Positions 29,187 through 38,069 of a stretch of 47,676 nucleotides of DNA are shown here, piece by piece; position 1 is the stretch's first letter; each line of letters opens with the position of its first letter. The position numbers and the translations under genes were made by a program. The stretch spans positions 1 to 47,676 of the forward strand of contig JAAYFO010000051.1 in the NCBI GenBank assembly GCA_012728215.1, given 5' to 3'. Source of the stretch: Spirochaetales bacterium (GTDB lineage Bacteria; Spirochaetota; Spirochaetia; Sphaerochaetales; Sphaerochaetaceae). Below the pieces are notes generated by a model, which was given only the letters and a program-made list of their open reading frames with translations, ran no database searches and was not told the DNA's origin.

Positions 29187-30319
29187 CAGGCTATCCCTCC
29201 TTTGTCATTTTCAAGCTCTGACTTCTTGATTTCCTTTTCTTCCCTGCGGGAGACAATAGCGTTCATTGCAAGCTTGAGGAACAGCACAAATCCGCAAAGG
29301 TAAATAATGATTGCACTTATCAGATCTGAAATCTGAGAACAATACATCGTCTTGTCCACATAGGCTCCACCAGCAGTGATATGCTGAATGAAGTACGATG
29401 AGAATATTGTGCCAATTGGATTGAGTCCGCCAAGGAAGGTAGCGGCGATACCATTGAATCCCATCCCTGGCACGGAAGAAGTTGAGCATTCCCACTGAGT
29501 GAATCCGGTCTGATATAGAAGAGAAGCTCCCATTCCAGCCAGTCCGCCAGCTATGGCCAAAGTCAGGATCGTGTTCTTCTTTTCAGCCATTCCGCAGTAT
29601 CTTGCGGCATTCTTGTTGAAGCCTGTCGCCTTAAGCTCATACCCAAACTTGGTCTTGTCAAGAAGAATCATTATGAGAATGGCCATTATTATCGAAAGCG
29701 GTATGGCGATAGTGACATATATATTGTTATTGAAAAGCTTTCCCAAGCCCAGACTTGGAAGAATCGCTTCAGGAGAAGTGGTGCGGATCTCGAATGTATA
29801 TGGGGAAGTTGTCTCCTTTACCTGAGAGAGAATCATGTTAGTGCCATAGAGAATTATCCAGTTCAGCATTATTCCACTGATCACCTCATTGACATTGCAG
29901 TACGACTTGAGCAGACCTACTATGCTTCCGAACACTGCTCCCGCAAGGATGGCAAACAGCATGCAAGGAAGCCATCCCCAATGCCATTTCAATGCCGCAT
30001 AGAGGCAGGCGCATATCCCGGCACAGTACTGTCCCGAAGCTCCGATATTGAACAATCCTACCTTGTAAGCGAACATTATCGACAAGGCGCACATCAGAAG
30101 CGGTGCCGTCTTGACAAGTGTGCTTCCAAAGTATTTAAGCTGAGCTGACGTCCTGCTGTATGTGAAGAAGTTCTTCATAACAGTGAAAATTGCTTCTGCG
30201 GCACCGGCAGGATTGATGAAAAGCAGAACGAGAAAGCCAATCAGCATTCCAAGCACTATGCAGATAAGTGAAGCAATCAACGATTTGAATCCTTCCGATT
30301 TCCATAGATTCTTTTTCAT
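29186..30319 (-). CDS. BMP-type nucleoside ABC transporter permease (first permease, system 1)
   Basis: A 377-aa membrane protein of the YufP/NupP type, with an N-terminal helix at about 14-36 and a BPD_transp_2 core. Markers are AYKVGLFNIGASGQYCAGI, LKSYCNVNEVISGIMLNWI and GYELKATGFNKNAARYCGM (coupling loop). AGGAGG precedes ATG 30317-30319, and the ATG overlaps the ATPase stop (ATGA). The longer frame from 30382 lies inside the ATPase gene. It pairs with the permease downstream to form the channel. Confidence 0.88.
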   Translation of the reverse strand: MKKNLWKSEGFKSLIASLICIVLGMLIGFLVLLFINPAGAAEAIFTVMKNFFTYSRTSAQLKYFGSTLVKTAPLLMCALSIMFAYKVGLFNIGASGQYCAGICACLYAALKWHWGWLPCMLFAILAGAVFGSIVGLLKSYCNVNEVISGIMLNWIILYGTNMILSQVKETTSPYTFEIRTTSPEAILPSLGLGKLFNNNIYVTIAIPLSIIMAILIMILLDKTKFGYELKATGFNKNAARYCGMAEKKNTILTLAIAGGLAGMGASLLYQTGFTQWECSTSSVPGMGFNGIAATFLGGLNPIGTIFSSYFIQHITAGGAYVDKTMYCSQISDLISAIIIYLCGFVLFLKLAMNAIVSRREEKEIKKSELENDKGGIA

Positions 30320-31857
30320 GCATTCACCTCCTGACGCTTTGCACCAGCCATGTACAGTCCAAGTTCTTCCTCTGTAGTGCACTTCGGATCGAACTCCCCT
30401 ACTATCTCGCCTTTATGCATTACCAGTATTCTATCTGGAACATCCATGACCTCATCCAGTTCAAGAGAAATCAGCAGGACAGCCTTGCCTTCGTCACGTT
30501 GTGCGACAAGCTGCTTGTGAATGTATTCAATGGCGCCGACATCAAGACCTCTCGTGGGCTGAACCGCAACAAGAAGTTCAGGATCACGGTCTATCTCCCG
30601 TGCCACAATAGCCTTCTGCTGGTTGCCGCCTGACATGCTTCTTGCTCTAGTCACCGGACCTTGTCCACTTCTGATGTCATATTGCTCAATCAGGCGTTCT
30701 GCATACTTGCGGATGTTGTCCTTCTTCAAAAAGCCAGCCTTGTCAGTGAATTCGGGCTCAAAGTACCTCTGAAGAACTAGATTCTCCTCAAGCGAATAAT
30801 CAAGAACCAATCCATATTTCTGTCGATCCTCGGGAATATGACTCATTCCCATCACATTTCTCTTGCGAATCGAGACACGTGAGATATCATTGCCAGTCAG
30901 GGAGATGGAACCACTTGTCAGGGGCTCAAGTCCAGTAAGACCATAGACCAGTTCAGTCTGTCCATTTCCATCGATTCCTGCAATGCAGACTATCTCACCG
31001 CCTCTGACATTGAATGAGACATGCTTGACTGCATTGTTCTTGTGTGACTTGGAAGCGACAGTCATGTCCTTGACTTGAAGAATCACATCGCCAGGCTTTG
31101 ACTGATTCTTCTGAACATGGAAATTGACGTCACGTCCAACCATCATCGAAGAAAGTTCCTCAATGCTGGTATCCTTGGTGTTCACAGTTCCGACATATTT
31201 GCCTTTTCTAAGAACAGTGCAGCGATCGGATACCGCCATTATTTCGTCCAATTTATGGGAAATGAACAAAATTGATTTTCCTTCTGCTGAGAGATGCCTC
31301 ATGATATCCATCAGTTCATCGATTTCCTGAGGAGTGAGGACAGCAGTAGGCTCATCAAAGATCAGTATCTCATTCTCTCTGTAGAGCATCTTGAGAATCT
31401 CTGTTCTCTGCTGCATTCCTACTGTGATATCCTCGATTCTGGCATCAGGATCAACATGGAGTCCATATTTCTCACTTAGTGCCACGACCTTGTCTCTGGC
31501 TTGCTTCTTCTGAAGGAATCCTAGTCTGTTGACTGATTCAACTCCCATGATTATGTTGTCAAGCACTGTGAAGCATTCGACAAGCTTGAAGTGCTGATGA
31601 ACCATGCCGATTCCCAGCCTGTTGGCATCGTTCGGATCACCGATCTCAACTTCTTCACCGTTTTTCCTGATGAGTCCTTCCTCTGGCTGATAAAGTCCGA
31701 AAAGCACACTCATCAAAGTTGATTTTCCTGCACCGTTCTCACCGAGAAGAGCATGAATCTCTCCATTCTTCAGCTGAAGGGAGATGTTGTCATTCGCGAC
31801 AATACCTGGGAAACGCTTTGTAATGTTCAACATTTCTATAGCATATTCAGATTTCAA
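30316..31857 (-). CDS. Nucleoside ABC transporter double ATP-binding protein (system 1)
   Basis: A 513-aa fused dimer of ABC modules, the RbsA/YufO class. Module 1 has LLGENGAGKSTLMSVLFG and IFDEPTAVLTPQE. Module 2 has GIDGNGQTELVYGLTG (degenerate Walker A) and MSGGNQQKAIVARE, then VAVQPTRGLDVGA, in which the Walker B Glu is replaced, as is usual in this family. The start is a TTG at 31855-31857 with AGGAG eight bases upstream. A terminator-like hairpin separates it from the binding-protein gene, which probably lowers ATPase relative to binding protein. Confidence 0.92.
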   Translation of the reverse strand: MKSEYAIEMLNITKRFPGIVANDNISLQLKNGEIHALLGENGAGKSTLMSVLFGLYQPEEGLIRKNGEEVEIGDPNDANRLGIGMVHQHFKLVECFTVLDNIIMGVESVNRLGFLQKKQARDKVVALSEKYGLHVDPDARIEDITVGMQQRTEILKMLYRENEILIFDEPTAVLTPQEIDELMDIMRHLSAEGKSILFISHKLDEIMAVSDRCTVLRKGKYVGTVNTKDTSIEELSSMMVGRDVNFHVQKNQSKPGDVILQVKDMTVASKSHKNNAVKHVSFNVRGGEIVCIAGIDGNGQTELVYGLTGLEPLTSGSISLTGNDISRVSIRKRNVMGMSHIPEDRQKYGLVLDYSLEENLVLQRYFEPEFTDKAGFLKKDNIRKYAERLIEQYDIRSGQGPVTRARSMSGGNQQKAIVAREIDRDPELLVAVQPTRGLDVGAIEYIHKQLVAQRDEGKAVLLISLELDEVMDVPDRILVMHKGEIVGEFDPKCTTEEELGLYMAGAKRQEVNA

Positions 31858-31908
31858 AACACCTTCTCCTAAATTTTCATATGACAGTAATTCTATACCA
31901 AAGAAAAA

Positions 31909-31934
31909 GCCGTTGCAACTTAATTCGCAACGGC
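31909..31934 (-). terminator. Hairpin between BMP protein gene and ATPase gene (system 1)
   Basis: On the minus strand GCCGTTGC (31927-31934 side) pairs perfectly with GCAACGGC (31909-31916 side) around a 10-base loop, followed by TTTTTCTTT. It is a strong intrinsic terminator 27 bases past the BMP stop. TATGACA occurs at 31880-31886 between it and the ATPase start. Confidence 0.88.
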
Positions 31935-31961
31935 ATTTAGAAGTATCTACTTCAGAAACTG

Positions 31962-33071
31962 CTATTTGATGTTTCCAAGGTAATTTACATTGACATTGGT
32001 GGTGACTGGAGCATTTTCAATATCACTTGAAACCTTGATGGTTCCGGCAAGAATCTTTGCAACGAGATCTTGGCAATCCTTCTTTGTGAAGGAATCTGAC
32101 CACTGTGTGCCTGCTCCTGTAGGAATTCCAACGAAGTTTGCATCGAGATCAGTGCTGGAAACCAGTCCGAGGTTAGCAACCTTTCCGACCAGAGTATCCC
32201 ACTTTCCATCTTCGATGATTGTCTTCAAAGTAGCCTTTGTGGAAGCTGCAAGACCCTTGATTGCTGATGTGACAGTCATGCCTGCACCATAGTTTGCATC
32301 AATGATAGGAGCCTGGTCCACGTCAACGCCGATGACCTTTCCATTGACCTTGGCTGCTGCTTCTGCAACTGATGTGAAGATTCCACCGCCACAGGCAAAT
32401 ACGCATTCCATGCCCCTGCCGAACCATGTGTCCATATAAGCTGTGATATCAGCATCACCATAGAACTGATTGCCATAGACATAGTTCATGTTGAGTTTCA
32501 TCCCTGCTTCCTTGGCGGCAAGATCGACACCCTGGACGAATCCGTATCCAAAGCGGACAACCGCTGGAACAGCCATTCCACCGAGATAACCAAGCTTTGT
32601 GTAGCCGAGCTTGACTGCTGCATAACCAGCAATGAATCCAGCAAACTCTTCCTGATATACCATTGAGTAGACGTTGCTCATGTCAGCACCAGTGAGATCA
32701 TACTCAGAAACATCAAGTGCCACGAACTTAACATCAGGATACTGAGGAGCAGCTTCCTTGATGGCGTCGGCAAATGCGAATCCTGGCATGACGATGATGT
32801 TGAAACCCACGTCGACAGCCTTTTCCATCATTGCAACACGCTCTGCTGTTGAGTCTCCAGCTGGCTTGTAATAGGCAAATCTGATTCCCTGAGCTTCACA
32901 ATACTGCTTGCAAGCTTCATAAGTAGTCTGGTTGAATGACTGGTCGGTGATGTCACCATAGTCAGTGACCATTGCGACTGCATAAGACTCTCCCTTGGCT
33001 TCCTGAGCACCCTGTGCAAAGGCGGAAAAAGCAACGGCAAGAATCAGAAGTACTGAAAAAATCTTTTTCAT
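31962..33071 (-). CDS. BMP/PnrA-family nucleoside-binding protein (system 1)
   Basis: Periplasmic substrate-binding protein of the Bmp/Med family, 369 aa, the receptor for the ABC importer. A signal peptide, MKKIFSVLLILAVAFSAFA, ends without the lipobox Cys found in many family members, so it should be soluble or held otherwise. Family blocks: VAMVTDYGDITDQSFNQ (about 36), IIVMPGFAFADAI, FVALDVSEYD, GYLGGMAVPAVVRFGYGFVQG and VFACGGGIF. AGGAGG lies before ATG 33069-33071. It has its own promoter at 33117-33145. It forms a unit with the ATPase and two permeases downstream. Confidence 0.9.
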   Translation of the reverse strand: MKKIFSVLLILAVAFSAFAQGAQEAKGESYAVAMVTDYGDITDQSFNQTTYEACKQYCEAQGIRFAYYKPAGDSTAERVAMMEKAVDVGFNIIVMPGFAFADAIKEAAPQYPDVKFVALDVSEYDLTGADMSNVYSMVYQEEFAGFIAGYAAVKLGYTKLGYLGGMAVPAVVRFGYGFVQGVDLAAKEAGMKLNMNYVYGNQFYGDADITAYMDTWFGRGMECVFACGGGIFTSVAEAAAKVNGKVIGVDVDQAPIIDANYGAGMTVTSAIKGLAASTKATLKTIIEDGKWDTLVGKVANLGLVSSTDLDANFVGIPTGAGTQWSDSFTKKDCQDLVAKILAGTIKVSSDIENAPVTTNVNVNYLGNIK

Positions 33072-33116
33072 TTGATATCCTCCTAAAGATAACACCTGCA
33101 AACCGCAGGCAAAATA

Positions 33117-33145
33117 ATGCTAACATTGTTTGTTGATGATTTCAA
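33117..33145 (-). promoter_or_regulatory. Promoter of transporter system 1
   Basis: TTGAAA (33140-33145), a 17-base spacer and TAGCAT (33117-33122) on the minus strand. The short hairpin CCTGC-GGTTT-GCAGG lies in the leader at about 33095-33109, before the AGGAGG site. Confidence 0.55.
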
Positions 33146-33177
33146 GCATAAAAACTTTTTATCGACCATTTGAAATC
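33138..33177. promoter_or_regulatory. Nested inverted repeat overlapping the system-1 promoter
   Basis: GATTTCAA (33138-33145) and TTGAAATC (33170-33177) are perfect inverted arms. Almost concentric inside them is ATAAAAA-C-TTTTTAT (33148-33162). The left arm covers the -35 box. It could be an operator, or a terminator for the preceding operon, although no T tract follows the outer stem. Confidence 0.5.
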
Positions 33178-33200
33178 AACTACACAATTCACGATCAAGG

Positions 33201-34109
33201 TCAGGATGCTCCACCGCTATATGGCTTTCCACTGGCCTGAGGTGCATAATCCTTCCCACTGAATACAATAAGAGCAATCAGTGTTATAGCATATGGAAGC
33301 ATATTGAACCATTCAGCTGGAATTACCTTCAATGCAGGGAAATTCGTAGCGATGACACTGAAGGCCTGAGCTGCTCCAAACAGGAAGGCTGCTCCGGTGA
33401 CACCAAGCGGAGTCCAACGTCCGAATGCCACTGCGGCTATGGCGATGAATCCTCTTCCGTTTATCGTATTGGAAGTATATTGGATTGTCTGCGTAAGGAC
33501 TATGCATCCTCCAGCAAGCCCTGAAAGGATTCCAGAAACACCTACTCCGATATATCTGATTCTACGAACATTTATTCCAACTGACTCGGCGGCGGCAGGA
33601 TGCTCTCCGCAGGCTCTTAGATGGAGTCCGAATGGAGTCTTGTACAGAACATACCAGGCGACAAGGACAACGACAAGCGCTATATAAGCAGTAGGATACA
33701 GCCCCAACTTGTCAACTACCATTCCAACCTTGAATTCCTTGGTTCTATCTGCATGAAACAGAATCTGCGAAGCAAAGATAGTCACACCATCCGCAAGCAG
33801 GTTGATTCCTGTACCGGATATGGTCTGATCAGCATTGAAATTGATTGAAGCAACTGCATGTATCAGCGAGAACAGTCCGGATACGAGCATTCCTACAAGC
33901 AAGGCAACGGCGATGCTGTAACGTCCGCAACCAGCCGCTTCCATAAGATAATGAGTGCTTGCCGCTGCGCAGGCACCGATACCCATCAGCCCTTCCAAGG
34001 CAATGTTCACGACTCCTGATCGCTCACAGATCATTCCTCCGATTGCAGTAATGAGTATCGGAGCCACAATCATCAGGATTGTCGGTATACTGCTGATTAT
34101 CATGTTCAT
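33201..34109 (-). CDS. BMP-type nucleoside ABC transporter permease (second permease, system 2)
   Basis: A 302-aa paralogue of the permease at 28245-29186, the YufQ type. It has GGMICERSGVVNIALEGLMG near residue 24, INFNADQTISGTGINLLADG and the coupling loop GLHLRACGEHPAAAESVGIN. It has about eight to ten membrane helices. The ATG overlaps the stop of the upstream permease (ATGA). It is the last gene of system 2; the next gene is the system-1 binding protein, 130 bases on, with its own promoter. Confidence 0.88.
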   Translation of the reverse strand: MNMIISSIPTILMIVAPILITAIGGMICERSGVVNIALEGLMGIGACAAASTHYLMEAAGCGRYSIAVALLVGMLVSGLFSLIHAVASINFNADQTISGTGINLLADGVTIFASQILFHADRTKEFKVGMVVDKLGLYPTAYIALVVVLVAWYVLYKTPFGLHLRACGEHPAAAESVGINVRRIRYIGVGVSGILSGLAGGCIVLTQTIQYTSNTINGRGFIAIAAVAFGRWTPLGVTGAAFLFGAAQAFSVIATNFPALKVIPAEWFNMLPYAITLIALIVFSGKDYAPQASGKPYSGGAS

Positions 34110-35215
34110 TTTGCAAGCACCTCCTTCCTTACCTTCTGCTTTTCCCTAAGTTGCTTCACAAGTTCAAGTCCACTTCTCAAAGCGATGAATACAACAATCA
34201 GGCCTTGTATGATGAATGTGATTTCCTTTGGAATATCCATGTTCTGCATCAATGACTGAGACTCCTTGAGAATTCCAAAAAGAATTCCAGCTATGAAAGT
34301 CCCAAGTGCTGTGTTGTTTCCAACCAAGGCAACGGCGATTCCCATGAATCCGTAGTTATCCTGAGCAGCAAGAATACGGCCACTGGTGAAAGCACCGCCA
34401 AGAAGCACGCAAGCACCAGCCAAACCTGAAAAAGCTCCCGATATGGCCATTGCAAGACTTATGTTCTTCACGACGTTTATCCCACTGCAGCGTGCGGCAT
34501 CCTTGTTAAGCCCCGTGGCACGGAACCCAAAGCCAAGCTTTGTCTTCTCCATGATGAACCAGTACAGCAGACAGGCTCCGATCATTATGATGAAGGAGAT
34601 ATTGAGATTGGAAGTCGGTATGATCATTTTTGACAGGAATGCCTGTGAGGGAAGTGCGGCGGTCTTGTATGTGGTGGCGCCTGGAAGCTGAAGGCTCACA
34701 AGGCGAGACCCGTAAAGAGCTACATAGTTAAGCATAATCGTTGCTACGACTTCACTTACCTGAAACTTAGCCTTGAGAATGCCGACTATGCCACCCCAGA
34801 TTGCACCGCCAATGACAGCAAGTACCAGACACAGCACCCAGAGTCCTGGAAAAGCCGGGACCAGAAGAGCCACCATCTGTGCAATTGTCATTCCGATGAC
34901 GTACTGACCTTCACCTCCGATATTGAACAGGCCTACCCTGCAGGCAAAAGCCATAGTCAGACCAGTGAGAACATATGGGATCGAGTATGCAAGAGTCTCT
35001 CCAACATACCGGAAATTCCATATTCCCTTGTTGTTCGCCTGTCCCACCATGGAAACAAAGATCGCCTTGAACATGTTGAAAGGGTTTTTTCCGACCACTG
35101 CGACAAGAATCGTACCGAAAAGGAATCCAAGGAACACCACAGCGACCGAAGTCGCTCCGTTGCTGTTTATGAACCAGTCAATGAAGCTCTTCCTACGCTC
35201 AAGCTTTCTTTTCAT
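34106..35215 (-). CDS. BMP-type nucleoside ABC transporter permease (first permease, system 2)
   Basis: A 369-aa paralogue of the permease at 29186-30319. It has a basic N-terminus (MKRKLERRK), a helix at about 20-42, then CRVGLFNIGGEGQYVIGM, LKAKFQVSEVVATIMLNY and GFGFRATGLNKDAARCSGI. GGAGG precedes the ATG at 35213-35215, which overlaps the ATPase gene end by 17 bases. It pairs with the next permease as the transport channel of system 2. Confidence 0.88.
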   Translation of the reverse strand: MKRKLERRKSFIDWFINSNGATSVAVVFLGFLFGTILVAVVGKNPFNMFKAIFVSMVGQANNKGIWNFRYVGETLAYSIPYVLTGLTMAFACRVGLFNIGGEGQYVIGMTIAQMVALLVPAFPGLWVLCLVLAVIGGAIWGGIVGILKAKFQVSEVVATIMLNYVALYGSRLVSLQLPGATTYKTAALPSQAFLSKMIIPTSNLNISFIIMIGACLLYWFIMEKTKLGFGFRATGLNKDAARCSGINVVKNISLAMAISGAFSGLAGACVLLGGAFTSGRILAAQDNYGFMGIAVALVGNNTALGTFIAGILFGILKESQSLMQNMDIPKEITFIIQGLIVVFIALRSGLELVKQLREKQKVRKEVLAK

Positions 35216-36806
35216 CTGCTTCCTCCTTCCTTGCCTTGACTCCAGCCATCATCAGTCCGATTTCATTCGCAGAGACTTCACCTGCCTTGAAGGTGCCGAC
35301 TATTGTCCCCTTGCTGATTGTTGCAATCCTGTCACAAAGATTCATGATTTCATCAAGTTCAAAGCTTATCAGAAGAATTGCCCTTCCCTTGTCTCTTTCC
35401 TCCACGATTCTCTTTCTGATATATTCGATTGCACCGACATCAAGTCCTCGTGTAGGCTGGGCGACAAGAAGCACTGCTGGTGAAAGACTGATTTCTCTTG
35501 CAACAATCACCTTCTGCTGGTTTCCTCCAGACAGTGAACCGGCAAGAGTTTCAGACCCCTGCCCGCTTCTGATATCGAACTGCTCGATGAGAGCATCGGA
35601 ATTGCTCTTCATATGAGAAAAGTTCAAAGTTCCCAGTTTCCCGGAATACTTGTTTCCATAGAAGTCCTTCAGAACGCAGTTTTCGGCAATGGTCATTCCT
35701 GAAACCAGACCGTATTTCTGTCGATCCTCAGGAATGTAGCCCAACCCATCTTCTATTCTTTCCCTGATGCTCATCTTGTTGATAAGCTTTCCATCAAGAA
35801 GTATCTCACCACTTTCAGGCGTGGTCAGTCCGCTGAGTGCCTGAAGAAGTTCCGACTGCCCATTGCCATCAATACCTGCAATTCCAAGAATCTCACCGGA
35901 CTGGACATAGAACGAGCAGTTCTTCACTTTTTCAGCGCCAAGACTGTCGTTCACGCAAAGATCATTGACCTCAAGCATCTTGCGGCCGAGATTCGCCTTC
36001 TGCTTCTCTATCTCGAAGCTGACAGGACGACCGACCATCATTGTTGCCAGGTCTTCTTCGCTTTCATCCTGCACATTGACGGTGCCGATATATTTTCCTC
36101 GCCTCAGGACACTGCAGCGGTCTGCAACCTTCTTGATTTCCTTAAGCTTATGAGTAATCAGGATTATCGTCTTTCCTTCCTTCTTCAGACGAAGGATTAT
36201 CTGCATGAGTTCGTCAATTTCCTGAGGAGTGAGAACAGCAGTAGGCTCATCAAAGATGATTATGTCACTATCGCTGTACAGTGTCTTGAGTATTTCCACC
36301 CGTTGCTGCATTCCGACAGTGATATCTTCAATCTTGGCCTTGGGATCAACGGAAAGTCCATAACGGTCCGAAAGACTCTTGACCTTTTTTTCCGCAGATC
36401 CTAGTGAAACAATGGAAAAATTCCCCTTCTTTGGATTGATCTTCTGATCATTGACTGTTCTGGCAAACAAGGATCTTCGCGGCTCCTTGCCCAGAACTAT
36501 GTTTTCCGTGACGGTATAGTTGTGTACCAGCTTGAAATGCTGATGCACCATGCCTATTCCCAGTTCGGTAGCGACATTGGGGTCCTTTATCTGAACTGCC
36601 TGTCCATGAATCTTGATGATGCCGCTGTCAGCTGAATACGCACCGAAGAGAACAGACATCAAAGTTGATTTTCCTGCTCCGTTTTCACCAAGCAAAGCGT
36701 GAATCTCGTTAGTCTTCACTCTCAAAGTGATATTGTCATTTGCAATTATCCCTGGGAAAGTCTTTGTGATTCCCAGCATCTCAATCGCATAATCATCGGT
36801 CACCAT
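35199..36806 (-). CDS. Nucleoside ABC transporter double ATP-binding protein (system 2)
   Basis: A 535-aa RbsA/YufO-type fused ATPase. Module 1 has LLGENGAGKSTLMSVLFG and IFDEPTAVLTPQE. Module 2 has GIDGNGQSELLQALSG, LSGGNQQKVIVARE and VAQPTRGLDVGA. Compared with the system-1 ATPase there is an extra stretch of roughly 20 residues after IVLGKEPRRS, before the module-1 signature region. ATG 36804-36806 with AGGGGG just upstream is preferred over a longer frame from 36851 that enters the terminator. The C-terminus is rich in Lys and Glu. Confidence 0.92.
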   Translation of the reverse strand: MVTDDYAIEMLGITKTFPGIIANDNITLRVKTNEIHALLGENGAGKSTLMSVLFGAYSADSGIIKIHGQAVQIKDPNVATELGIGMVHQHFKLVHNYTVTENIVLGKEPRRSLFARTVNDQKINPKKGNFSIVSLGSAEKKVKSLSDRYGLSVDPKAKIEDITVGMQQRVEILKTLYSDSDIIIFDEPTAVLTPQEIDELMQIILRLKKEGKTIILITHKLKEIKKVADRCSVLRRGKYIGTVNVQDESEEDLATMMVGRPVSFEIEKQKANLGRKMLEVNDLCVNDSLGAEKVKNCSFYVQSGEILGIAGIDGNGQSELLQALSGLTTPESGEILLDGKLINKMSIRERIEDGLGYIPEDRQKYGLVSGMTIAENCVLKDFYGNKYSGKLGTLNFSHMKSNSDALIEQFDIRSGQGSETLAGSLSGGNQQKVIVAREISLSPAVLLVAQPTRGLDVGAIEYIRKRIVEERDKGRAILLISFELDEIMNLCDRIATISKGTIVGTFKAGEVSANEIGLMMAGVKARKEEADEKKA

Positions 36807-36860
36807 ATCCCCCTTTTGACAGAATCTTTTTTCTCTTCTGTCATGGAACACAATAAAATA

Positions 36861-36889
36861 ACCCCCTGAAGACCATATCCTCAGAGGGT
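36861..36889 (-). terminator. Hairpin between BMP protein gene and ATPase gene (system 2)
   Basis: On the minus strand ACCCTCTGA pairs with TCAGGGGGT (one G-T), extendable by about three further pairs, followed by TATTTTATT. It occupies the same place as the hairpin at 31909-31934 in system 1. Confidence 0.8.
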
Positions 36890-36906
36890 AGTGAAATCAT
36901 GATCAA

Positions 36907-38013
36907 TCAGTCATCAAGAGCACTCAGTCCAGCAGGAACTGCACCTGCTGCAAGAGCTTCCTTGTAAGTCTTGTATACAACGATCTTTCCGGAGATAATG
37001 TCGGCCTTGGCCTTCTCAGCGGCAGCCTTGGCTGCTGGATTGAGATCAGAATTGGCAGAAGAATATCCAACACCACCATCAGCCATGACCATCTCGATGG
37101 CAGCTGCGGTTGCTTCTCTGAATGTTCCAGCCTCGATCTTTCCAAGTGCATCCTTGGTCGAGTTCTCGACAAGCTTCAGCATGGAAGTGAGAACTGATGA
37201 CTTTGAACCTTCGTAGATTCCACGAGTGTACTGGTCAGAGTCAACACCAATTGACCAAACGTTCTTCCCAGCCATTCTGTATTCCTTGGACTGAGCGATA
37301 GTTCCGTTTCCGGTTCCACCAGCTGCAGAGAAAATGCAGTATACACCGTTGTCGAACCAGTTCTTTGCCTGAGCCTTGGCCAATTCCGGCTTGCCCCAGT
37401 CGTTGGCATAGTAATCGACGATTGTGGCATCTGGGAATACTGAAAGGACACCCATCACATAACCGACTTCGAACTTTGTGATTGTAGCTCCAGGAACTCC
37501 ACCGATGAATCCGAACTTAGGATTCTTGATACCATCAGCCTTGGCCTGTTCGGCAGCAATGACACCGACAAGGTAAGATCCCTGTTCCTCACCATAGATG
37601 TAGTTGAGTACGTTAGGCTGGATTATCCAGTTAACGTCAACTATCATGAAATTCTGATCAGGATAAAGTGGTGCTACCTCACCAAGGGCATCTGCCCATG
37701 TGAAGCCGGTGACGATGATGAGATCGTATCCCTCATCAGCAGCATTCTTCAAGTTAGGAATATACATATCAGCAGATGCTGCAGTCACTACATCATAAAG
37801 AGTTCCTCTTGACGGAGTATTGTCGATTGACTCACCATAGAACTCAACGATTCCACGCCATGCAGCTGCATTGAATGAATCATCATCAATTCCAGTGGCA
37901 TCAGTCAGAAGACGGACAGTCGGCTTGCTAGAAGCGACAGCTTCCTTTCCACCCTGAGCGAAGGCGGAGAAGACAACAGAAATAATCAAAAGAAGTGCAA
38001 AAAGTTTTTTCAT
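36907..38013 (-). CDS. BMP/PnrA-family nucleoside-binding protein (system 2)
   Basis: A 368-aa periplasmic binding protein of the Bmp family. Signal peptide MKKLFALLLIISVVFSAFA is followed by QGGKEA; there is no lipobox Cys. Family blocks: VRLLTDATGIDDDSFN near residue 38, GYDLIIVTGFTWADAL, FMIVDVN, GFIGGVPGATITKFEVGY and IFSAAGGTGNG. GGAGG lies ahead of ATG 38011-38013. It is clearly divergent from the system-1 protein (different ligand-loop residues), so ligand preference may differ. It is separated from the V-ATPase operon only by a hairpin. Confidence 0.9.
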   Translation of the reverse strand: MKKLFALLLIISVVFSAFAQGGKEAVASSKPTVRLLTDATGIDDDSFNAAAWRGIVEFYGESIDNTPSRGTLYDVVTAASADMYIPNLKNAADEGYDLIIVTGFTWADALGEVAPLYPDQNFMIVDVNWIIQPNVLNYIYGEEQGSYLVGVIAAEQAKADGIKNPKFGFIGGVPGATITKFEVGYVMGVLSVFPDATIVDYYANDWGKPELAKAQAKNWFDNGVYCIFSAAGGTGNGTIAQSKEYRMAGKNVWSIGVDSDQYTRGIYEGSKSSVLTSMLKLVENSTKDALGKIEAGTFREATAAAIEMVMADGGVGYSSANSDLNPAAKAAAEKAKADIISGKIVVYKTYKEALAAGAVPAGLSALDD

Positions 38014-38031
38014 GAAAACCTCCAAAGAAAT

Positions 38032-38054
38032 TCAGGACTGAACATCAGCCCTGA
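38032..38054 (-). terminator. Hairpin between V-ATPase operon and BMP system 2
   Basis: TCAGGGCTGA pairs with TCAGTCCTGA on the minus strand (10 bp, one G-T, loop TGT), followed by ATTTCTTT. It lies 15-40 bases past the subunit K stop and directly upstream of the BMP ribosome site. I see no separate promoter in the 56 bases before the BMP gene, so partial readthrough from the V-ATPase operon is possible. Confidence 0.65.
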
Positions 38055-38069
38055 TTATATTTTATAGCA

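Noticed and set aside
33095-33109. A short hairpin in the BMP leader as a purine riboswitch
   Set aside because: A single 5-bp stem with a 5-base loop lacks the three-way junction and conserved core of purine riboswitches.
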